Assembly (NCBI RefSeq): GCF_013315265.1
Contig: NZ_JABUFE010000002.1
Coordinates: 62,001-126,000, forward strand
DNA from: Parasulfitobacter algicola
GTDB lineage: Bacteria; Pseudomonadota; Alphaproteobacteria; Rhodobacterales; Rhodobacteraceae
Length of the DNA stretch: 64,000 bases
Reading direction: 5' to 3'
Shown here: positions 1-9,053 of the stretch, one piece after another
Position numbering within the stretch: the stretch's first letter is position 1
How the letters are laid out: every line of letters starts with the position of its first letter
Made by a program: the position numbers and the translations under genes
Notes under the pieces: generated by a model
What the model saw: only the letters and a program-made list of their open reading frames with translations
What the model was told of the DNA's origin: nothing
Databases searched by the model: none

Positions 1-1
1 A

Positions 2-421
2 ATCACCGTTGATGAATGGGCTAAAATGGGGGTGCGTGGTCGGTCGGGTGATCTGGGTTCGCGAAATTTGCAGGCTTCGGTGTTGCTGCCAATGGGCAAA
101 GATGGCCCTGCGTTTCTGGCCTATCCGAATTACACTGTTTATTTTGAATGGAATCAAAGCTTTATCTACGTGACCACCGCGGCATATTTCGCCACACGAC
201 TGTCGGGCGCGCCACCCTATGACCCGCGCAATCCCGAAAGCGGTCTGAACGACACGGAAATGAAAATGCTGCAAACCAAACTGCGCAATCGTGGCCATGA
301 TGTTGGTAAAATTGACGGCATTCTGGGCCGCAAAACGCGCGCAGCTGTTCAGGCTGAACAACAGCGCCTTGGCTTACCAGCCGACGCCTGGCCAACCCGG
401 AATTTATTACAAGCTCTTTGA
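2..421 (+). CDS. Lytic murein transglycosylase (MltB-like) with peptidoglycan-binding domain, 5' truncated
   Basis: This is the last 139 residues of a periplasmic lytic transglycosylase whose N-terminus lies outside the window; the reading frame is open from base 2. The first ~55 visible residues have the pattern that ends SLT_2/MltB catalytic domains: GSRNLQAS, then LAYPNYTVYFEWNQS, then a TAAYFATRLSG helix. A linker PPYDPRNPESGL leads into a PG_binding_1 domain over roughly the last 65 residues (LQTKLRNRGHDVGKIDG, GRKTRAAV, LQAL). The family cleaves the MurNAc-GlcNAc bond to give 1,6-anhydro-muropeptides. The catalytic Glu is not in view, so activity cannot be judged here. Confidence 0.85.
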   Translation: MTVDEWAKMGVRGRSGDLGSRNLQASVLLPMGKDGPAFLAYPNYTVYFEWNQSFIYVTTAAYFATRLSGAPPYDPRNPESGLNDTEMKMLQTKLRNRGHDVGKIDGILGRKTRAAVQAEQQRLGLPADAWPTRNLLQAL

Positions 422-429
422 GGTTTTCG

Positions 430-454
430 GGAACAAATCTGTACGTATCTCGTT
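430..454 (+). promoter_or_regulatory. EcfG-type (general stress sigma) promoter for the PRC-barrel gene
   Basis: GGAAC at 430-434 and CGTT at 451-454 are separated by 16 bases, an exact match to the alphaproteobacterial EcfG consensus. A start site just downstream would leave a leader of about 45 bases with AGGAGG before the ATG at 508. That this locus is controlled by the EcfG encoded at 24.2-24.7 kb is inference. Confidence 0.7.
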
Positions 455-507
455 TTGATTACAAGGGGCGAAAGAAAGTCTCATTAACAATCATAGGAGG
501 AATGTCC

Positions 508-1002
508 ATGCGTACTTTCCTTGCAACCACAGCCGTCATCTGTGTAACTTTGCCAGCCTTGGCTGAAACAACAACATACGATTCACAAGCCACTACGTCT
601 GAAAATGTTGGTGTGTTTTTCTTTGAACCCCAAAACTTTGGTGCTGACACGCTTTCTGCAAGTACCCTTATTGGCAAATATGTCTATACGACCGAACTTA
701 AAGAGTTTGCCAGCAATGGATCCATTGATGTTGAAAAGGAATGGAATAATATCGGCGAAGTGCGTGATGTCGTCATGTCAGCCGACGGGAAAACACGCTC
801 TGTCATTCTTGATATTGGTGGCTTCCTTGGGATGGGTGAACACACAGTCGCCGTGAACATGGATCAACTGAAATTGGTCAATGATCGTGATGATGCCGGC
901 GATTTCTTCGTCGTTGTTCAATCAACCAAAGACAAACTTATGAATGCCCCCGCATTCGACATGTCAGAAATCGGTGCATGGGCAGCAGAAGATCAATCGT
1001 AA
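508..1002 (+). CDS. Secreted PRC-barrel domain protein
   Basis: A 164-residue exported protein. The first ~19 residues are a clear Sec signal peptide (MRTFLATTAVICVTLPALA) and cleavage is expected after ALA. Residues ~54-130 match a PRC-barrel: LIGKYVYTT, then WNNIGEVRDVVMSADGKT, then DIGGFLGMGEHTVAV. The start at 508 was chosen because AGGAGG at 495-500 lies 7 bases upstream; an in-frame ATG at 502 is too close to it. PRC-barrel proteins of this kind are common in alphaproteobacterial periplasms and often belong to stress regulons, which fits the EcfG-type promoter at 430-454. The molecular role is unknown. A hairpin terminator follows the stop. Confidence 0.85.
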   Translation: MRTFLATTAVICVTLPALAETTTYDSQATTSENVGVFFFEPQNFGADTLSASTLIGKYVYTTELKEFASNGSIDVEKEWNNIGEVRDVVMSADGKTRSVILDIGGFLGMGEHTVAVNMDQLKLVNDRDDAGDFFVVVQSTKDKLMNAPAFDMSEIGAWAAEDQS

Positions 1003-1024
1003 TCAATACGCTTGATTTAACAAT

Positions 1025-1052
1025 GGCCTCGGATTTCTTCCGGGGCCTTTTT
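1025..1052 (+). terminator. Rho-independent terminator after the PRC-barrel gene
   Basis: GGCCTCGG and CCGGGGCC form an 8-bp stem with one G-T pair around a 7-base loop, followed directly by five T residues. Confidence 0.8.
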
Positions 1053-1122
1053 GCTTGCCTCGGCTCATACTTGTAACTTTTAAAACTGACTGCTAGCGAT
1101 GACATCAAAATAGGAACTTTTG

Positions 1123-1971
1123 ATGGCGTATTCTTTAAAGCATCTTTGGGAAGGCAAAGCACCTTTTCAGCGCAATTTAAGTGGCCGGCTTTGGCAGTGG
1201 CGCCATACACTGACACCCCCTTCAACTGAACCTATGATCTATGTAGCCATCCCATTAGTCGCAAAAGACAGAGCCGACGATTGGTCCCGCCTTGAACGCA
1301 TATTGGATCGCACTTTAAAAAGCCTGTTACATCAAACAAATCCGAACTGGCAGGCCGTTATATGTGGGCAAAATGAACCTGATCTAACCGTTAAGGATCC
1401 TCGTATTCGGTTCTTGAAATACCCCGAACCAAGCAATTTTTCAGATCAAAGGGGTAAACTTTCCTATCTGGTGGACGACCTAAAATTATCATCCACAGGC
1501 GACGGATATTACTTTGCGCTGGATGCTGACGATATTTTGCATCCCGAACTCTTTTCTCATATCCAATCTGACAACAACGGCCAGGGATATTACCTAAGTG
1601 CAGGTTACATGATTGACGCAAAGACCAGTCAACTTGCACCCCTTTATTCGCCCCATTCGCCTTTGTACAAAGCGTGTGGATCCAGTACAGCCATGCGATT
1701 TGACTTTCGGTCCGATTTTCAATTTGAAAAAATATTACGCAAACGGGGCAAGCATGGAAGTGTGCCGGATAACGTGGCGTATTATGGCTTTGAAATGCAA
1801 TCAATCGCGTTTCCATCTGTGCTTTATCTGGTAAATCACGGTGAAAACATGCAAAAGCGGCGCGGTAAAATTGATAGTAAACTGGCATATATCTCTGATA
1901 ATTTGATAACCGATCAGATCTATATCGCAAAAATTCGCGAAGAATTTAAACTGGATACTTTAGACCTCTGA
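1123..1971 (+). CDS. Family A (GT2-like) glycosyltransferase
   Basis: A 282-residue cytoplasmic protein that looks like a GT-A fold glycosyltransferase. From residue 38 it has a Rossmann-like first strand (MIYVAIPLVAKDRADDW), then a helix ending in LLHQTNPNWQAVICG, the usual start of GT2-like domains. ALDADDILHP around 132-141 supplies the acidic DxD-type metal site. The sugar donor and acceptor cannot be told. The ATG at 1123 follows AGGAA by 7 bases; an adjacent TTG at 1120 is less likely. It sits alone between the PRC-barrel terminator and the convergent smc, and its stop is 2 bases from the smc stop. I see no polysaccharide operon around it. Confidence 0.75.
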   Translation: MAYSLKHLWEGKAPFQRNLSGRLWQWRHTLTPPSTEPMIYVAIPLVAKDRADDWSRLERILDRTLKSLLHQTNPNWQAVICGQNEPDLTVKDPRIRFLKYPEPSNFSDQRGKLSYLVDDLKLSSTGDGYYFALDADDILHPELFSHIQSDNNGQGYYLSAGYMIDAKTSQLAPLYSPHSPLYKACGSSTAMRFDFRSDFQFEKILRKRGKHGSVPDNVAYYGFEMQSIAFPSVLYLVNHGENMQKRRGKIDSKLAYISDNLITDQIYIAKIREEFKLDTLDL

Positions 1972-1973
1972 CC

Positions 1974-4900
1974 TTAAGCCACCATTGCTTCGGCTTTTTT
2001 CAGATCGACGCTGACCAACTGGCTGACCCCTTGTTCACCCATCGTCACACCAAACAAACGGTCCATCCGCGACATGGTGACGGCATGGTGTGTGATGATC
2101 AAAAAGCGGGTGTTGGTGCGCCGCGTCATCTCATCCAACAGATCGCAAAAGCGCGTCACATTGGCATCATCCAGCGGTGCGTCGACCTCGTCCAGCACAC
2201 AAATCGGTGCTGGGTTGGCCAGAAACACCGCAAAGATCAGCGCCAGTGCGGTCAGGGTCTGTTCGCCCCCCGACAACAAGCTAAGCGTCGACAGTTTTTT
2301 ACCCGGCGGCTGACACATAATCTCAAGGCCCGCTTCCAGCGGATCATCGCTTTCCACCAGAACCAGCTTGGCCTCACCACCACCAAACAGATGCGTAAAC
2401 AGCAAGCCGAAATTCGTGTTCACCTGTTCAAACGCCGTCAAAAGACGTTCGCGCCCCTCGCGATTTAGGCTGGCAATTCCGGTGCGTAGTGCCTTGATTG
2501 CGTCTTCCAGATCAGCCTTTTCGCTGACAAGAGTGTCATGTTCTTGTTGAACCTCTTTGGCGTCTTCTTCGGCACGCAGGTTGACGGCCCCCAAAGCATC
2601 ACGCTGCCGTTTCAGCCGGTTGACATCGGCCTCGATCACTTCGGCCTCGGGCATTTTTTCCGGGTCTGCGTCCAATGTTTCCAACAGTTTATCGGGCGTT
2701 ATATCCTGTGCCTCAACAATCCGTTCGGCGGCATAGGCCACGGTCTCACGCGCAGCATCTGCACGTGCTTCGGCGCGTGCGCGTGCCTCGCGCGCCTCTG
2801 ATGCTGACCGTTCCGCATCTCGTTCGGCCTGTTCCGCCTCGCGCAGAACTGTTTCAGCTTCGGCCAGTTTATCGGCAGACGCCTTGCGCCGGGTTTCAGC
2901 CGCATCAACGGCATCGGCCAACTCTGCGCGTTTTGCTGCGATTTCCTCGGGCGCCTCAGTTGCGGTTTTCAGCTCTTCTTCGGATTCCGTCTTGCGTTCC
3001 AGCAATTCCTTTGACCGCTTTTCAGCCGTCTCAAGCCGGTGTTTCCAACCACTGATTTCCTTGGTAATCTCTTGCTTTCGTTTCAATCGCGCGTCGCCTT
3101 CGCGGCGCAACTCATCGTGCCCGGACCGTTTGGCCATCATCGTCATGCGCGCCGCTTCGACGGTCATCTTGATGTCTTCGACCGAATGCCGCGCGGCGTC
3201 CAGATCGCCCAGATCCGCCACACCCCGTTCAGCTTCCACAAGCCGCTGACGCGCCGCCGTCGCTTCATCATCATAGCGTTTAACAGCCAACCCAAGGCTT
3301 TCCAGCTTGCCCGTAGCGATGCTTTTATCCGCCTCGGCCCGTGACAATGCGCGGTTTGCATCAGCTAACAGACGGTCCGCATCACGGCGCGTCTGGCGGG
3401 CGGCTTGATCGGCTTGGGTTGCGTCAGACAACGTGGACGAAAGCACCTCATAGCTTTGCCGCGCGGCATCGGCCCGCGTATCCGCATCAGCCGCCTGACT
3501 TTTCAACTCTTCCAACCGGTTTAACTGCTGCAATCGCAACGCAGCCGCCGATGGCGCGTCTTCGGCCCCCGCGCGAAATCCATCCCAGCGCCACAGGTCG
3601 CCGTCGGCACTGACCAGCCGCTGCCCTGGCTTTAGATCAGCCTGCAAGCGCGGTCCATCCGCCGCCGCAACAAGCCCAATTTGCGCCAGACGCCGCGCCA
3701 AAACATCGGGGGCAGTCACATATTGTACCAGTGGTTTAGACCCGGCAGGCAAGGCTTGCACCTGGTCATAGGCCGGCAACATTGCCCAACCCGATGGCGC
3801 ATCTGCCCCAATCTGCGGGGCCTTCAGATCATCGGCCAAGGCCGCACCCAGCGCTTTTTCATGGCCCGGCTTAACCGATAAAACATCCAAAATCTGGCCG
3901 TCCTCAGACGCCTCGCGCGCGACCAATTTCGACAATGCCGCCACCTCGGCCCGCAAAGCGTTCGCCTCGCCGTCGGCTTCGGATTTTGTCGCACGCGCAT
4001 TGCTTTCTTCCAATTGCGCTTCCGCCCGCGCGGCCTCAGCCTCGGCCAGCGCTGTATCGGCATCTGTCACAGCAACAGTTGCCGCTTTTTCGGCCGTGGC
4101 GGCATCTTCGAAATCCGCGCTGGCCTTGCCCACTGCGTCTTCGGCGGCCTGAACGGCCTCGCGCGCGCTGGCTGCTTCGGCCTCGTACTTGTCCAACGTT
4201 TTGCGGCTGTCATCCAGCAAGCGATGCGCCGATTGATGCCGCGCGGCCAAACGTGCCACATCTTCAGTGATCTGGCTTAACTCAGCCTCGCGCTCTTGTA
4301 AGATCGACGCCCCGTTGCGCGCTTCTTCGGCCGCGGCTTCCAGACGTCCGTCGTGCCCTTCGGCGGCCTTGGCAAGCTCAGTCGCTTCCCACTCTAGCCG
4401 CGAAATCGTTTCGCCCGCGTCGTGGTTCAACCCCGCCTCGCGTTCGATATCGCGCGCCAATTGTTCGATCCGCGATTGCAGCGTTTCAATAGTCTGCAGG
4501 GCGCGTGCTTCCTGATCATTCAGCGTATCGCGTTGCACCTGCAATCGCTGCAAAACTGCGGCGGCAATCGCCTCTTCTTCGCGCAAAGCAGGCAAAGCGC
4601 CATCGCGTTCCTGACGCACCTTCGCCGCCTGACGTGCAGCAATTTCAGCCTGCCCCGCCATCTTTGTCCGTTCGGTCAACTCAGCCGCCGCAACCGCCAG
4701 CGCCTGATCGGCTTCTTTCCAGCGACGATACAATAGCAACCCTTCGGCGCGGCGCAAATCTGTCCCGATTTCGCGATAACGCGCAGCTTGCCGCGCCTGA
4801 CGGGCCAATTGCGCCAGCTGATTGGCCAATTGTTCGACCACATCATCCACGCGCGCCAGATTGGTTTCAGCGCCCTTCAGCTTTAATTCAGCCTCGTGCC

Positions 4901-5429
4901 GCCGCTGATAAAGCCCTGAAATTCCCGCCGCTTCTTCTAATATTCGCCGCCGCGATTTTGGCTTGGCGTTGATCAATTCACTGATCTGCCCCTGCCGCAC
5001 CAGTGCCGGCGAATGCGCCCCCGTAGATGCATCGGCAAACAACATCTGAATATCGCGCGCGCGTACGTCCTTGGTGTTTGCCTTATAAGCACTGCCCACA
5101 TCACGGGTGATCCGGCGCACGATCTCAAGCTGGTCATTGTCGTTGAAACCCGCAGGCGCCAGTCGTTCGCTGTTATCCAGGATCAGACAAACTTCGGCAA
5201 AATTCCGGGCAGGCCGCGTGGCTGCCCCGGCAAAGATCACATCTTCCATCCCGCCGCCACGCATCGCAGTGGGGCGGTTTTCCCCCATCACCCAACGCAA
5301 CGCCTCAAGCAGGTTCGATTTGCCACAGCCATTGGGGCCAACAACCCCCGTCAACCCATCCGCGATCACCAGATCTGTGGGGTCAACAAAGCTTTTAAAG
5401 CCATTCAATCGAAGCCGCGAAAACCGCAA
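1974..5429 (-). CDS. smc: Chromosome segregation protein SMC
   Basis: Full-length SMC of 1151 residues, the ATPase core of the condensin that organises replicated chromosomes. Walker A is GPNGCGKSN at 31-39. Long Ala/Glu/Arg-rich coiled coils flank a central hinge at about 510-640. The C-terminal head carries the signature LSGGE at 1052-1056 and Walker B ICVLDEVD with acidic residues near 1080-1081. The start must be the TTG at 5427-5429: the frame closes 24 bases upstream and homologues begin at exactly MRF.RLRLNGFKSFVD. A weak AGGA lies 8-9 bases before it. The scpA/scpB partners are not adjacent. The gene ends tail to tail with the glycosyltransferase. Confidence 0.97.
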   Translation of the reverse strand: MRFSRLRLNGFKSFVDPTDLVIADGLTGVVGPNGCGKSNLLEALRWVMGENRPTAMRGGGMEDVIFAGAATRPARNFAEVCLILDNSERLAPAGFNDNDQLEIVRRITRDVGSAYKANTKDVRARDIQMLFADASTGAHSPALVRQGQISELINAKPKSRRRILEEAAGISGLYQRRHEAELKLKGAETNLARVDDVVEQLANQLAQLARQARQAARYREIGTDLRRAEGLLLYRRWKEADQALAVAAAELTERTKMAGQAEIAARQAAKVRQERDGALPALREEEAIAAAVLQRLQVQRDTLNDQEARALQTIETLQSRIEQLARDIEREAGLNHDAGETISRLEWEATELAKAAEGHDGRLEAAAEEARNGASILQEREAELSQITEDVARLAARHQSAHRLLDDSRKTLDKYEAEAASAREAVQAAEDAVGKASADFEDAATAEKAATVAVTDADTALAEAEAARAEAQLEESNARATKSEADGEANALRAEVAALSKLVAREASEDGQILDVLSVKPGHEKALGAALADDLKAPQIGADAPSGWAMLPAYDQVQALPAGSKPLVQYVTAPDVLARRLAQIGLVAAADGPRLQADLKPGQRLVSADGDLWRWDGFRAGAEDAPSAAALRLQQLNRLEELKSQAADADTRADAARQSYEVLSSTLSDATQADQAARQTRRDADRLLADANRALSRAEADKSIATGKLESLGLAVKRYDDEATAARQRLVEAERGVADLGDLDAARHSVEDIKMTVEAARMTMMAKRSGHDELRREGDARLKRKQEITKEISGWKHRLETAEKRSKELLERKTESEEELKTATEAPEEIAAKRAELADAVDAAETRRKASADKLAEAETVLREAEQAERDAERSASEAREARARAEARADAARETVAYAAERIVEAQDITPDKLLETLDADPEKMPEAEVIEADVNRLKRQRDALGAVNLRAEEDAKEVQQEHDTLVSEKADLEDAIKALRTGIASLNREGRERLLTAFEQVNTNFGLLFTHLFGGGEAKLVLVESDDPLEAGLEIMCQPPGKKLSTLSLLSGGEQTLTALALIFAVFLANPAPICVLDEVDAPLDDANVTRFCDLLDEMTRRTNTRFLIITHHAVTMSRMDRLFGVTMGEQGVSQLVSVDLKKAEAMVA

Positions 5430-5526
5430 AAGCGTGATCCTGATACCATTTTACTAGGGACATAGTGGACCCTTGCAAAACGCGTCTGTCAACGGGATGC
5501 CCCCGCATGTGGGGAAATTCGCCGAC

Positions 5527-5535
5527 TTATCCACA
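5527..5535 (+). promoter_or_regulatory. Perfect DnaA box (TTATCCACA)
   Basis: An exact 9-mer DnaA consensus in the gap between the divergent smc and acetyltransferase genes. It is a single box, so it is not an origin; a role in timing or modulating smc transcription is speculative. Confidence 0.45.
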
Positions 5536-5603
5536 ACATATTGCGCATCTATAATCAGAAAAGTGATCTTGCAGTCACAAAAAACTGCGGCATAAATGCG
5601 GAT

Positions 5604-6059
5604 ATGACCCTGACCGTTCACATCGAATCGCCCCTGACCCAAGATGCCGCCATCCTGATACAAGGCAGTGAGGCCGCGCTGCGTGATGTCTATACCGCTG
5701 ACGAATGCTTTAGCTTTACCGCAGCTGAACTGGACAAGCCCGGTATTTCTTTTTTCGTCGCGCGCAGCAATGGCGCGCCAGTCGGGTGTGTTGCCCTTTG
5801 CGCATATGAAACCTATGGCGAAATCAAACGGCTTTATGTTGATCCGACGGGTCGTGGGTTGGGCATCGCCAAAACCTTGATGGCAGCGCTTGAAACCCAT
5901 GCCAAAGACGCGAGCCTGGATCAGATCAAGCTGGAAACCGGCGACAAGCTGGCCGCCGCCGTCGCGCTGTATGGCCGATTGGGATATAAAATCTGTGGCC
6001 CGTTCGGTGATTATTCCGAACACCCTGCCAGTCTGTTCATGGAAAAATCCCTGATCTGA
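5604..6059 (+). CDS. GNAT family N-acetyltransferase
   Basis: A 151-residue GCN5-related acetyltransferase. The acetyl-CoA loop is LYVDPTGRGLGIAKTLM, with GRGLGIA at 83-89, preceded by a central strand EIKRLYV. The C-terminal signature ALYGRLGYK (121-129) is typical of the RimI/PhnO-like majority. The substrate is unknown. The frame runs open back to 5541, but MTLTVHI at 5604 is the first start giving a normal GNAT length; neither start has a convincing Shine-Dalgarno. It is transcribed away from smc across a gap that holds a DnaA box. Confidence 0.85.
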   Translation: MTLTVHIESPLTQDAAILIQGSEAALRDVYTADECFSFTAAELDKPGISFFVARSNGAPVGCVALCAYETYGEIKRLYVDPTGRGLGIAKTLMAALETHAKDASLDQIKLETGDKLAAAVALYGRLGYKICGPFGDYSEHPASLFMEKSLI

Positions 6060-6101
6060 CGGGCTATCAGTTCAAATACAGATTAACGGTAACAGCGCCC
6101 A

Positions 6102-6545
6102 TCAGCGCGTTTTGCCATATGCATCACATTCCACATCCGCTTTGACCTGTCGCAGCCCATCATTTTCATAGATATCCGTCACCTCGCACTCAAGCTGATC
6201 AACCACCGGCACAGGTACCCGGGGCGCTTTTCCACCACAGGCAAGGCGTGCATTGATAATCACCTGATCCCCGTTAAGCGACCCTTTCGCAATTCGGCAC
6301 CCGCTGACCTTTTCGATCGCCAAGGCAGCCTTGGGATACATCCGATCAGGCCGCGGGGCGTATTGCATATTCACCCGAATGGCCTGCGCCTGATTGTCTT
6401 TGATACGCACATCAAACGTACTGCCCTCAACGGTCATCCGCGTTGCGGGCACTCCGTAATAGGCGGGCGGCGGCATACTGCAGCCCGCCAAAATCATCAG
6501 GCAGCCCATAAGAAAAAAACGCAGATGTGTGATTCCGTAACGCAT
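6102..6545 (-). CDS. Small outer-membrane-type lipoprotein of unknown function
   Basis: From the ATG at 6545 this is a 147-residue protein with a lipoprotein signal: basic N-terminus, hydrophobic stretch FFLMGCLMI and the lipobox LAGC with the acylated Cys at 22. The mature part has paired cysteines, including SGCRI, RLACGG, QLECEVTD and VECDAYG, suggesting disulfides in the periplasm. I do not recognise a domain. A GTG 21 bases upstream (6566) is possible but lengthens the n-region, and neither start has a good ribosome site. It is convergent with the acetyltransferase and lies upstream of a ThDP enzyme on its own strand. Confidence 0.7.
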   Translation of the reverse strand: MRYGITHLRFFLMGCLMILAGCSMPPPAYYGVPATRMTVEGSTFDVRIKDNQAQAIRVNMQYAPRPDRMYPKAALAIEKVSGCRIAKGSLNGDQVIINARLACGGKAPRVPVPVVDQLECEVTDIYENDGLRQVKADVECDAYGKTR

Positions 6546-6580
6546 TCGTAAAGTGATAGAGCGCACAGATTAACAAAGAC

Positions 6581-8239
6581 TTAGGATGCCCCCATCGCGC
6601 GCGCCTGTGACAACGTAAGGCCTGGCGACAGTGCTTCGGGGTCGACTTTCAATTCAATCACCGACAGCTTGCCCGATGCCTGCGCGCGCTGAAATGCATC
6701 AAAGAAATCATCTGTCTTTTCAATGACTTCCCCGTGTCCGCCATAGGCTCGTGCAAGGGTTGCAAAATCCGGATTGGCCAGATCGGTGCCAGAGACACGC
6801 GCGGGATATGTCTTCTCCTGATGCATTCGGATCGTGCCATACCGCCCGTTGTTTACCACGATCACAATCACCGCAGCGCCGTGTTGTGCCGCTGTCGACA
6901 TCTCGTTCAGGGTCATTTGAAAACAACCATCGCCCGCGAAACAGACCACCGTTTTATCAGGGTTTTCCAGCTTGGCCGCGATGGCCGCCGGAAACCCGTA
7001 CCCCATGCTGCCACTGGTCGGCGCAAGCTGGCTGCGAAAGGTTTTGAACTGGAAATAGCGATGGACCCACGCCGCATAATTACCCGCGCCGTTGGTTATA
7101 ATGGCATCATCAGGCAGCATATCCGACAACCCACTTACGACCTGCTCGAATTTCATATCGCCCGGCGTTTCAGCGGGCGCGCGCCATGCAAGATAATCCG
7201 CGTTGGCGTGTTTCGCCCGTTCTTCTGTCGCATTGCCCGGCACGGCGACCAGCGCAGATATAAGCGCAGGTGCATCACATGTCACGGCCAGATCGGGCCG
7301 ATAGACCCGCCCCAACTCATCCGCGTCGGCATGGACGTGAATGATCGTCTTGCCCGGCGCATCCGGATTGATCAAGGTATACCCACCCGTTTCAACATCG
7401 CCCAAACGCGATCCCAGAACCAGCAGACAATCACTGTCCCGCACACGCGCAGCCAATTTCGGGTTGGTCCCAAAACTTAAATCCCCGGCATAATTAGAGT
7501 GCCGGTTATCGATATAATCCTGCCGCCGAAAGCCTGTCGCAACAGGCAGATCATGGGCCTGTGCAAAGACCTCAAGATCGCGTGCGGCTTGCGCGGTCCA
7601 ATGCGGGCCGCCGACGATTATCAGGGGTCGCTTTGCATGGCTCAGACGATCTGCAATCTTCTCAGCGGCGTTGAATAAATCATGTGGTAGCTCAGGCGCA
7701 GGGGCCGAGCGAAAGTTGACAGCTGTCAACTTTGTTAACACATCTTCAGGAAGTGCCAGAACAACCGGCCCCGGCCTGCCCGATTGTGCGACATGGAACG
7801 CACGGCCGATATATTCGGGCAAACGGTCTGCGTCGTCAATCTCGGCCACCCATTTTGCCAGGGGCGCGAACATGGCGCGATAGTCAACTTCCTGAAACGC
7901 CTCGCGATCCCGATGTCCGCGCGCGATCTGGCCCACAAACAGGATCATAGGCGTCGAATCCTGCCGCGCGATATGCACACCACATGACGCATTTGTGGCC
8001 CCCGGCCCGCGCGTAACAAAGGCAATGCCGGGTATACCCGTTAGTTTGCCATGCGCTTCGGCCATCATCGCGGCCCCGCCTTCGTGACGGCAGACAATGT
8101 TTTCGATCTGGCTGTCATAAAGTCCGTCCAACACCGGCAAAAAGCTTTCGCCCGGAACTGAAAACACGCGTTTCACACCAAAAGCTGCCAATTGTTCGAC
8201 CAGACATTTGCCACCGTGGCGCAACTTATCTTTTTTCAT
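6581..8239 (-). CDS. Thiamine diphosphate-dependent enzyme, acetolactate synthase-like
   Basis: 552 residues with the three-domain layout of the acetohydroxyacid synthase/POX superfamily. An N-terminal pyrimidine-binding domain carries the catalytic Glu in CRHEGGAAM and the GPGATN motif. A central domain follows. The C-terminal domain has the ThDP/Mg signature GDG at the start of GDGCFQM and NNGRYG about 30 residues later. The reaction is not certain: many members of this subgroup without a small regulatory subunit nearby are annotated simply as ThDP-binding proteins. No ilvH-like gene is adjacent. It is divergent from the FMN reductase across a 75-base gap. Confidence 0.85.
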   Translation of the reverse strand: MKKDKLRHGGKCLVEQLAAFGVKRVFSVPGESFLPVLDGLYDSQIENIVCRHEGGAAMMAEAHGKLTGIPGIAFVTRGPGATNASCGVHIARQDSTPMILFVGQIARGHRDREAFQEVDYRAMFAPLAKWVAEIDDADRLPEYIGRAFHVAQSGRPGPVVLALPEDVLTKLTAVNFRSAPAPELPHDLFNAAEKIADRLSHAKRPLIIVGGPHWTAQAARDLEVFAQAHDLPVATGFRRQDYIDNRHSNYAGDLSFGTNPKLAARVRDSDCLLVLGSRLGDVETGGYTLINPDAPGKTIIHVHADADELGRVYRPDLAVTCDAPALISALVAVPGNATEERAKHANADYLAWRAPAETPGDMKFEQVVSGLSDMLPDDAIITNGAGNYAAWVHRYFQFKTFRSQLAPTSGSMGYGFPAAIAAKLENPDKTVVCFAGDGCFQMTLNEMSTAAQHGAAVIVIVVNNGRYGTIRMHQEKTYPARVSGTDLANPDFATLARAYGGHGEVIEKTDDFFDAFQRAQASGKLSVIELKVDPEALSPGLTLSQARAMGAS

Positions 8240-8314
8240 GTGTTTTCAGCAACCTTTCTTGTCATTCTGCGTTTGTATCCTATCGTCTGAACAGACCAAC
8301 AAAAGGATATTTTC

Positions 8315-8851
8315 ATGCACCTACTTGGCATCTCTGGTTCGCTTAGAAAAGCGTCAACCAACACATTGCTGATCCACGAGGCCGCGCGGTATTTTGAGCC
8401 CGCGCAATTTACCCAAGGAAATCTGCGTTTTCCCTTGTATGACGGTGATCTTGAGGAAGAAAAAGGCATTCCAACCGAGGTGCAAACACTGGCCGATCAA
8501 ATTGCTGAGGCTGATGCTGTGGTGATTGCAACGCCCGAATACAACAAGGCCCCGTCAGGCGTTTTGAAAAACGCGCTGGACTGGGTCAGCCGAACCGAAG
8601 GCAATGTCTGGGGCGACAAACCTGTGGCAATCATGTCGGCCACCGCAGGGCGCGCAGGCGGGGAACGCGCGCAATTCGCGTTGCGCTTGATGATGATGCC
8701 CTTTGCGACCCACCTGCTGCAAACGCCCGAGGTTCTGGTGGCCGCAAGTCATAAAGAATTCGACGACGATGGCCGCCTGAAGGGCGAGATGTATCAGGAT
8801 CTGTTGGGAAAACTGATGAACAATCTGAAAGCCGCCGCCAAAAGTAAATGA
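8315..8851 (+). CDS. NADPH-dependent FMN reductase / quinone reductase (ChrR-YieF-like)
   Basis: 178 residues with the flavodoxin-like fold of the NADPH-dependent FMN reductases. GSLRKASTN (7-15) is the phosphate loop for FMN, TPEYNKAPSG (73-82) the flavin-contacting loop and ATAGRAGG (109-116) a second conserved Gly-rich loop. Relatives reduce quinones, chromate or azo compounds with two electrons; the physiological substrate is unknown. AAAAGGA lies 8 bases before the ATG. It is followed by a GC-rich hairpin, then an AT-richer segment and the HEPN defence gene. Confidence 0.9.
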   Translation: MHLLGISGSLRKASTNTLLIHEAARYFEPAQFTQGNLRFPLYDGDLEEEKGIPTEVQTLADQIAEADAVVIATPEYNKAPSGVLKNALDWVSRTEGNVWGDKPVAIMSATAGRAGGERAQFALRLMMMPFATHLLQTPEVLVAASHKEFDDDGRLKGEMYQDLLGKLMNNLKAAAKSK

Positions 8852-8861
8852 AAGGTTAATG

Positions 8862-8885
8862 CAGCGGGTGCTTTCGGACCCGCTG
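8862..8885 (+). terminator. Hairpin after the FMN reductase, possible terminator
   Basis: CAGCGGGT and ACCCGCTG form a perfect 8-bp stem around an 8-base loop, 11 bases after the stop. There is no T tract on this strand (TAAAAAATC follows), so termination is uncertain. Confidence 0.4.
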
Positions 8886-9053
8886 TAAAAAATCTGAGTG
8901 CTTTGCCGGAAAGGGCGAAATGGGGCGCTTTGTGGTGTGTTTTTGTCAGTGTATGGTTTGGGATCAGATTGACGGATGCTTCGACTAATTTGAACAATAG
9001 CTTTAAGTCTGGGTCTACTAGCAGGTAACTTCACGAATTGATATTTGGATGTC

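Noticed and set aside
3935-4972. Several 80-150 codon plus-strand ORFs opposite smc (and similar ones opposite gltB and slt)
   Set aside because: Frame shadows of GC-rich coding sequence: low-complexity Arg/Pro/Ala proteins without ribosome sites.
5454-6023. 189-codon minus-strand ORF opposite the acetyltransferase
   Set aside because: The plus-strand frame has clear GNAT motifs; the opposite frame has no recognisable domain and covers the smc promoter.
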